Positions 35,856-40,938 of a stretch of DNA of 40,938 bases are shown piece by piece. Both the position numbers and the translations under genes were made by a program. The notes beneath the pieces are model-generated. The model did no database searches and had not been told where the DNA came from. It saw nothing but the letters and a program-made list of their open reading frames with translations. This stretch comes from Alphaproteobacteria bacterium SS10 (GTDB lineage: Bacteria > Pseudomonadota > Alphaproteobacteria > TMED2): contig JAHCML010000003.1 in the NCBI GenBank assembly GCA_019192455.1, positions 642,262 through 683,199 on the forward strand, written 5' to 3'. Every line of letters begins with the position of its first letter. The first letter of the stretch is position 1.

Positions 35856-35866
35856 GCGCCCAGGCC

Positions 35867-36394
35867 ATGGCTGAAACCTTTGTTGATTTTCATCCGCTTC
35901 GACTGCTTGGCCGATTGCTGCCTAGCCTGACTTTGGCCTTCATGGTCGTGCTTGGCTTGATGTTGCCAGCCAATCCATGGACCGGGCAAAGCATGCCGCC
36001 ATTACTGTTAATGGCAGTTTTTGTTTGGGCGGTTTACCGGCCCGAGTTTCTGCCGCTGCCAGTGGTGTTTGGTTTTGGCGTTATCTTTGACGCCTTGCTT
36101 GGGCTACCCCTTGGCATTAGCGCCGTTCTGTTGGTTGCCATTTATTGGCCCGTGACCCTGCAGCGCCGGATATTCCTGCGCGAACCGTTTCCATTCCTTT
36201 GGCTCGCCTTTGCCGTGATCTTGAGCGTGGTTGAGTTGCTGCGTTGGGTCCTGGTTGCGGCACTCACGCTGGAGCTACCGCCAATTGGTCTCGTCTTGGC
36301 CAATATCGTTTTTGGCTGTGGTATTTTCCCGATTATTGGCTGGTTACTAATCCGGTTGAACCACTGGATCGGCAGCTTGGACTACGCAAACTAG
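35867..36394 (+). CDS. mreD: Rod-shape protein MreD
   Basis: MreD is a small integral membrane component of the elongasome. It is 175 residues with about five helices: LLPSLTLAFMVVLGLMLP, PPLLLMAVFVWAVYRPEF, VVFGFGVIFDALLGLPLGI, FLWLAFAVILSVVELLRW and LVLANIVFGCGIFPIIGWLL. Sequence conservation in MreD is low, so assignment rests on topology, length, the YRPEFLP and FDALLGLPLG segments, and the position between mreC and mrdA, which is standard. The neighbouring genes are spaced by about 10 bases on each side. Confidence 0.92.
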   Translation: MAETFVDFHPLRLLGRLLPSLTLAFMVVLGLMLPANPWTGQSMPPLLLMAVFVWAVYRPEFLPLPVVFGFGVIFDALLGLPLGISAVLLVAIYWPVTLQRRIFLREPFPFLWLAFAVILSVVELLRWVLVAALTLELPPIGLVLANIVFGCGIFPIIGWLLIRLNHWIGSLDYAN

Positions 36395-36404
36395 ATGGCT
36401 GGCT

Positions 36405-38264
36405 ATGCCCCGTGATTTAGATCGCGAACGTGTTGTTGGCCGCCGGGCCCTGATGCTCGGCGCTGGGCAGGCGTTGCTGTTCACCGGCCTGGGCGCACGG
36501 CTGTACCATCTGCAGGTGCTTGAGCGTGATCGCTATGCGATGCTGGCTGAGGATAACCGGATCAGCCTGCGCCTGATCGCGCCGCTGCGGGGCGTCATTC
36601 AGGATCGCCACGGTGTGGATCTCGCCACCAACCGCCAGGCCTTCCGCATTGTCATGGTCTCCGAACAGGCGCCAAACGCCGCTGCGACCCTGGCCAAGCT
36701 GCAGGGCTTACTGCCGTTAGAGGATGATGACGTTGTCGATGTGTTGGAGGAGGTTCGTCACAAGCGATCCTTCATCCCCGTCACCGTTATGGAGAATTTG
36801 AACTGGCAACAGGTCTCCACCGTTGAGGTGAACCTGCCGGACCTGCCGGGCCTGCAGACCGAGGCAGCGCCGGTTCGCTACTACCCTTATGGCCCGGCCC
36901 TTGCCCATGTGATTGGCCATGTGGGGGCCGTGTCACCGGATGACCGTAGCGGCGAGCCATTGCTCGATTTGCCATCTTTTAAGATCGGCAAGAACGGTTT
37001 GGAGCGGCGGCTTGAGCATGAGCTGCGTGGCAGCGCAGGTACCAGCCAGGTCGAGGTTAACGCCGTCGGCCGCGTGATCCGAGAGCTGGACCGGGAAGAG
37101 GGTGCCGCAGGTAGTGAGGTTGGCCTTACCCTGGATATGGGGCTTCAGGCCTTCACCTATCAGCGCCTGTCGACGGAGCGCAGTGCCTCCGCCGTAATCA
37201 TGGATATCTATAGCGGTGAGATTTACGCGCTGGCCTCCCATCCTGGCTTCGATCCAAATGATTTTGTCCATGGCATCTCGGCCAAGAAATGGCAGGGCCT
37301 GCTGAATGATCCCGCCGCACCACTGACCCATAAGGCGATTGGTGGTCAGTACCCGCCGGGCTCAACCTTCAAGATGCTCACCGCCCTGGCCGGACTTGAG
37401 GCCGGGGTGATTACCGAGGATGAGCGCATCTTCTGCGGTGGTCATATGCAGCTTGGGTCCCACCGGTTCCATTGCTGGAAGCGTGGCGGCCACGGCCATA
37501 TGAACCTTGCCGATAGCGTCGCGCAGAGCTGTGACGTCTATTACTACGAGCTGGCGCTGCGCCTCGGCATTGACCGGATTGCCGCCATGGCTCGACGCTT
37601 TGGTTTGGGTGATCGGACTGGCATTGATCTGACCGGCGAACGCCCTGGCCTGATCCCGGATCGGGAGTGGAAGCGTACGCAACGTGGCGAGCCCTGGCAT
37701 AAGGGAGAGAGCCTCATTGCCTCCATTGGTCAGGGCTATGTGCTCTCAACACCGTTACAGCTGGCCGTGATGACGGCACGCCTTGCCAATGGCGGGTTGG
37801 CGGTAACGCCGCGGATCATGCGCAGCGAGGGGGAGGAGACGATCCCGGTTCGCGAAGCGCCAAAGATCGATATCAACCATCAGCACCTTCGTATCGTGCA
37901 AGAGGCCATGGCCAAGGTTACGACCCATCCTCGGGGTACAGCTTACCGCTCGCGCATCGACCAAGAGGGTTTTGAGATGGCGGGTAAGACCGGCACATCC
38001 CAGGTGCGTCGCATCTCACTGGCCGATCGCCGTGCCGGGATTAAGAACGAAGATCTGCCGTGGAAGTACCGGCACCATGCGCTGTTCGTTGGGTATGCGC
38101 CGTTGGATCAACCACGTTATGCCTGCGCTGTGGTCGTCGACCATGGCGGCGGTGGTTCAACGGCGGCGGCACCGATTGCCCGTGACCTGCTGCGCGCGGT
38201 GCAAGAGCGACGACCCGCCGATACCAATCCGGGGGCTATTACCCCCATCGATCAACCGATTTAG
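36405..38264 (+). CDS. mrdA: Penicillin-binding protein 2 (elongasome transpeptidase)
   Basis: This transpeptidase crosslinks lateral-wall peptidoglycan together with RodA. The product is 619 residues. It has a short cytoplasmic start and a membrane helix (ALMLGAGQALLFTGLGARLY, about 15-34). A PBP dimer/pedestal domain follows (GVIQDRHGVDLATN near 63-76, later IGKNGLERRLEHELRG). The transpeptidase domain has the active serine in GSTFK (Ser320, Lys323), SCD at 375-377 in the SxN/SxD position, and KTGTSQ near 530. It is followed by rodA after 15 bases, the normal elongasome pair. Confidence 0.97.
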   Translation: MPRDLDRERVVGRRALMLGAGQALLFTGLGARLYHLQVLERDRYAMLAEDNRISLRLIAPLRGVIQDRHGVDLATNRQAFRIVMVSEQAPNAAATLAKLQGLLPLEDDDVVDVLEEVRHKRSFIPVTVMENLNWQQVSTVEVNLPDLPGLQTEAAPVRYYPYGPALAHVIGHVGAVSPDDRSGEPLLDLPSFKIGKNGLERRLEHELRGSAGTSQVEVNAVGRVIRELDREEGAAGSEVGLTLDMGLQAFTYQRLSTERSASAVIMDIYSGEIYALASHPGFDPNDFVHGISAKKWQGLLNDPAAPLTHKAIGGQYPPGSTFKMLTALAGLEAGVITEDERIFCGGHMQLGSHRFHCWKRGGHGHMNLADSVAQSCDVYYYELALRLGIDRIAAMARRFGLGDRTGIDLTGERPGLIPDREWKRTQRGEPWHKGESLIASIGQGYVLSTPLQLAVMTARLANGGLAVTPRIMRSEGEETIPVREAPKIDINHQHLRIVQEAMAKVTTHPRGTAYRSRIDQEGFEMAGKTGTSQVRRISLADRRAGIKNEDLPWKYRHHALFVGYAPLDQPRYACAVVVDHGGGGSTAAAPIARDLLRAVQERRPADTNPGAITPIDQPI

Positions 38265-38279
38265 CCGAGGGAGTAAGTT

Positions 38280-39440
38280 ATGAGCCTCGCTGAGATTGGT
38301 GGCCGGGATAGTGATTGGCATCCGCTTCGCCGGATCTTGGGCATTTCACCCGTCTTGTTGCTGTTGGTAGTCGCCATCGGCGGGATTGGCGTTGTGGCGC
38401 TTTATTCAGCCGCCGGCGGTTCAATGGATCCATGGGCCAGCCGTCATGCCGTCCGTTTGGGCATGGGCGTGCTGGGCATGCTGGTGATTGCACTGATTGA
38501 CCTGCGCTACTGGTTCCGATTTGCCTTTGTCATCTATGGCGCTGGGTTGCTTGGCCTGGTCGCCGTGGCCGTAATCGGTGAGATGGGCGGCGGCGCGCAG
38601 CGTTGGCTGCAGATTGGGCCGCTACAGATCCAACCATCTGAGTTTATGAAGATCGCGGTGATCTTGGTTTTGGCCCGCTACTACCACACGCAAACGCTGG
38701 AATCCGTGGCACGGTGGCGAAGCCTGATTGTCCCGGGCATTCTGATCGCCATGCCAGTGGCACTGGTCTTGAAGCAGCCGGACCTTGGCACCTCAATCAT
38801 GATTGCCGCCGGCGGTGGGGCGATCATCTTCCTGGCCGGTGTTCAGCTTTGGAAGTTTGGCCTCGGCGTTGCCCTCGCGGGGGTGGCGATCCCAGTTATC
38901 TGGACCCAGCTGCATGATTATCAAAAGCAGCGGGTGCTGACCTTCATCAATCCGGAGAGTGACCCGCTCGGCGCCGGTTATCACATTGCCCAGTCTAAAA
39001 TCGCGCTGGGTTCTGGCGGGGTATCTGGCAAGGGCTTTCTACAAGGGACCCAAAGTCACCTGAACTTCCTGCCCGAGAAACAGACCGACTTTATCTTCAC
39101 CCTATGGGCGGAGGAGTGGGGCCTGATCGGTGCCCTGGTGATCCTGCTGCTTTACGGTATCGTGCTGGTCTATGGGATCTGGCTTGGCCATCGCTGCCGG
39201 AACCACTTTGGCCGGTTGTTGGCACTGGGCCTCGCGATCAACCTGTTCCTGTATCTGGCCGTGAATATCTCAATGGTGACAGGCCTGATCCCGGTTGTGG
39301 GGGCGCCGCTGCCACTCATCTCTTATGGTGGCACGGCAATGCTGGCCGTGATGGCGGGGTTTGGGCTGATGATGGCGGTTTCAATCAATCGTGACACGCA
39401 GATAGAGCGTCATCCGCGTCGTTTGCCAGGTTTTGACTAA
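38280..39440 (+). CDS. rodA: RodA, SEDS peptidoglycan glycosyltransferase
   Basis: RodA polymerises lipid II glycan strands and works with PBP2. The product is 386 residues, with a strong GAGGGAG site 6 bases before the ATG. About ten membrane helices are visible. SEDS hallmarks are GGGAQRWLQIGPLQIQPSEFMKIA, LKQPDLGTSIMI (Asp of the catalytic groove region), the large-loop segment NFLPEKQTDFIFTLWAEEWGLIG, and the C-terminal PLISYGGTAML. It is the last gene of the shape cluster; its stop abuts the stop of the convergent Hpt-like gene, with no bases between them. Confidence 0.97.
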   Translation: MSLAEIGGRDSDWHPLRRILGISPVLLLLVVAIGGIGVVALYSAAGGSMDPWASRHAVRLGMGVLGMLVIALIDLRYWFRFAFVIYGAGLLGLVAVAVIGEMGGGAQRWLQIGPLQIQPSEFMKIAVILVLARYYHTQTLESVARWRSLIVPGILIAMPVALVLKQPDLGTSIMIAAGGGAIIFLAGVQLWKFGLGVALAGVAIPVIWTQLHDYQKQRVLTFINPESDPLGAGYHIAQSKIALGSGGVSGKGFLQGTQSHLNFLPEKQTDFIFTLWAEEWGLIGALVILLLYGIVLVYGIWLGHRCRNHFGRLLALGLAINLFLYLAVNISMVTGLIPVVGAPLPLISYGGTAMLAVMAGFGLMMAVSINRDTQIERHPRRLPGFD

Positions 39441-39962
39441 TTAATCCTTCGGCGCGCCGAGTTTATCGGTGGCAATGCCCAGGGTCTCTAGCAGCCCCTC
39501 TGCGATTGCGCCGCCATCGCCGGTAATCCGATTTGTTATCACCACCTCAATGGCGTCGATATGGGCGCCGATAAGGTCTGCGCGCCTTTGGGTCAGACCG
39601 GGTAAATCGCTTGCAAACTCGTACAGGCTATCACTGACGCTGGTCAGTAGGTCGAAGCCGAATGTTCCCGCGACGCCCTTGATCTCGCGTGCGGTCATAG
39701 CAATCCGTTCAAGCGACTTCGCATCCGGGTTTTTGGCATCCTTGACCTTGTCATAGGCAGCCTTCAACGCGTCCAACTCATTCGCCATTTCAGTCATGAA
39801 GGCATCTGCGCGGGCATTAATCTGATCTTGCGCCGCTTCAATCTTCTGGTCGCCAAACTTGCCGGATGGACCACCCGACTTCTTCTGCAACGCGCGTGAG
39901 GCGGGTAGGAACTGCACAAGGTCGTCTGACCCGGCATCCTTGCCATCGTCATCACTGATCAT
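39441..39962 (-). CDS. Hpt-like protein lacking the phospho-accepting histidine
   Basis: The product is 173 residues. A polar N-terminus is followed by a helical bundle. The segment TAREIKGVAGTFGFDLLTSVSDSLYEFA (from about residue 90, quoted in part) matches the histidine phosphotransfer signature, in which the usual order is Ala-His-Asp-Ile-Lys-Gly. Here the His position is Arg92, while the Lys-Gly and the rest of the helix are kept. It probably cannot carry phosphate and may instead bind a receiver domain as a docking or decoy protein (inference). It sits 54 bases downstream of the response regulator on the same strand, so the two are likely co-expressed. Confidence 0.65.
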   Translation of the reverse strand: MISDDDGKDAGSDDLVQFLPASRALQKKSGGPSGKFGDQKIEAAQDQINARADAFMTEMANELDALKAAYDKVKDAKNPDAKSLERIAMTAREIKGVAGTFGFDLLTSVSDSLYEFASDLPGLTQRRADLIGAHIDAIEVVITNRITGDGGAIAEGLLETLGIATDKLGAPKD

Positions 39963-40016
39963 ACGCTTAGGGTCCTATGTCCTGAAAAGCTGCCTAATGA
40001 GGCGAAGCCCAAGAGA

Positions 40017-40523
40017 TTAGCGCTTGCGGCGGTCTTGTCCATCAAATGGAATGTCGCGGCGTCGCCTATCGGGGCCAAAATAACCGGCTGCCTTAACAAA
40101 TGCGCGGGGTTTCTCAATCACTGAGGTCAACCTTGCGACAATTGTTTTTACCGAAACCGGTTTGGTCAAAAACTCCGTAACGCCATCATCACGGGCATCA
40201 ATCACCCATTCCAGGGTCGAATAGGCCGATACCATGATGAATGGAATGAACTGCACGTCGGGATTTGGGTGCTCCCGAACCCAGTTCAAGAGTTCAATGC
40301 CGCTAACCGGCTCCATCGCCCAATCTGAGAAGACGATATCGAACACAACGCCGGTGCCATCACCGGAGGCTTCGATATGGCCTTTTGCTTCCTCGCCATT
40401 GGTGGCGGTGACAACCGTGCCAACCGATAGCGCATCCAGAATGTCGGCCATCAATGACCGCATAAAGTCACTATCCTCAACGACGAGGACATTGACGGCG
40501 GATAGGTCGTATTCGCGGTGCAT
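40017..40523 (-). CDS. Single-domain response regulator with basic tail
   Basis: This is a CheY-like receiver of 168 residues from ATG 40523; the in-frame ATG at 40547 adds eight. The acidic pocket is Glu16/Asp17 (VVEDSD), the phospho-acceptor is Asp67 (VFSDWAMEP), the switch residue is Ser99 (MVSAYS) and the conserved Lys121 lies in FLTKP. No output domain follows. The last 30 residues are basic, with YFGPDRRRRDIPFDGQDRRK, a repeated Asp-Arg-Arg pattern also seen in other alphaproteobacterial stand-alone receivers (recalled). No histidine kinase is adjacent. The partner is presumably the Hpt-like gene downstream, or a distant kinase. Confidence 0.88.
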   Translation of the reverse strand: MHREYDLSAVNVLVVEDSDFMRSLMADILDALSVGTVVTATNGEEAKGHIEASGDGTGVVFDIVFSDWAMEPVSGIELLNWVREHPNPDVQFIPFIMVSAYSTLEWVIDARDDGVTEFLTKPVSVKTIVARLTSVIEKPRAFVKAAGYFGPDRRRRDIPFDGQDRRKR

Positions 40524-40734
40524 AAGCGAAAGGCTGTTAGCTTGCATTGGGCGCGGCGTATCCGCGTCCTGATTGCATACGAATATAGGTCGAACAGGGG
40601 CTTAAGGACATGGCGCAGGTGGTTTTCGCATCGCCATCTTTTGCTGTTGTTGCCTTCAAGTTGCAGGCGTATAAGCGCGAATAGCACCGGATTTAACCGG
40701 TTTGCCGACCAAATAATCGCAGTGAGGGACGACC

Positions 40735-40938
40735 ATGCGCAATGTACCAACGACTGGTGGCGATGACGCGAAAGCCACCCATGACGCCGCGATGTTTGAT
40801 GAGGTGATGGCCGGTTTTGGCCTTGATAAGGTGCCCGGTGGTGCCGCTGACCAGCCAGCCACGATCCGCTATACCTCTGGCCCCGATGCGCTCCCGGCTA
40901 ATGCTACCGCCGATGATATCCGCCATGCCGAGGCTATG
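40735..40938 (+). CDS. 5' end of an unrecognised protein (3' truncated by the window)
   Basis: The ATG at 40735 has GAGGG (40723-40727) 7 bases upstream and the frame is open to the window edge (68 codons). The visible part begins MRNVPTTGGDDAKATHDAAM and is rich in Asp, Ala and Thr. It has a FDEVMAGFGLDKVPG segment and no signal or membrane helix. No family is recognised. It is divergent from the response regulator across a 211-base region that must hold both promoters. Confidence 0.65.
   Translation, partial: MRNVPTTGGDDAKATHDAAMFDEVMAGFGLDKVPGGAADQPATIRYTSGPDALPANATADDIRHAEAM

Noticed and set aside
37527-37535. PBP2 has SCD where many penicillin-binding proteins have SxN
   Set aside because: Ser-x-Asp is usual for PBP2-type enzymes, so this is not a defect.

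Overview
The window is a piece of chromosome from an alphaproteobacterium, most likely in or near the Rhodospirillales. I base this on gene order (hflK-hflC-DUF2065-degP, serB/miaA-ilvB-ilvN-ilvC, leuA followed by mreBCD-mrdA-rodA), on the alphaproteobacterial form of the IlvB cofactor motif, and on a fairly high GC content judged by eye. I see no rRNA, tRNA, insertion sequence, prophage or CRISPR array. The species is not identified.

The left part (1-15.5 kb) is accessory or poorly characterised. It holds a truncated 3' end of an unknown gene, an AzoR-type flavin reductase, a large haem peroxidase with RTX repeats, a HupE/UreJ-type membrane protein with a partner membrane anchor, an exported unknown, a YkgJ-type cysteine-cluster protein, a VOC protein and a tandem universal stress protein. 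It then has two large unknown proteins (8355-9479 and 10610-11785) that are paralogues of each other, separated by an antiparallel orphan gene and an AT-rich gap. A secreted fasciclin protein, a lipoprotein overlapped by a multi-pass membrane protein, and an outer-membrane beta-barrel follow.

The middle (15.6-28 kb) is housekeeping. It has the Mrp/ApbC iron-sulfur ATPase, divergent from hflK-hflC (membrane protease regulators), a DUF2065 protein, a DegP/HtrA periplasmic protease, two small unknown ORFs with TTG starts, phosphoserine phosphatase serB, tRNA dimethylallyltransferase miaA, and the branched-chain amino acid genes ilvB-ilvN-ilvC. A small membrane protein, a Rap1a/Tai-domain exported protein and a chemoreceptor follow.

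The right part (31.3-40.9 kb) begins with leuA. It is preceded by an unannotated 27-residue leader peptide with eight leucine codons and by mutually exclusive hairpins, which suggests leucine attenuation. A strong terminator then separates leuA from the cell-shape cluster mreB, mreC, mreD, mrdA (PBP2) and rodA. The last genes are an Hpt-like protein that appears to lack the phospho-accepting histidine, a single-domain response regulator with a basic tail, and the start of an unknown gene cut by the window edge.

The observations most worth following are the paralogous family at 8355/10610 with its intervening gene, the leuA leader, the degenerate Hpt/response-regulator pair, and the TTG-started ORF pair at 21406-21960.
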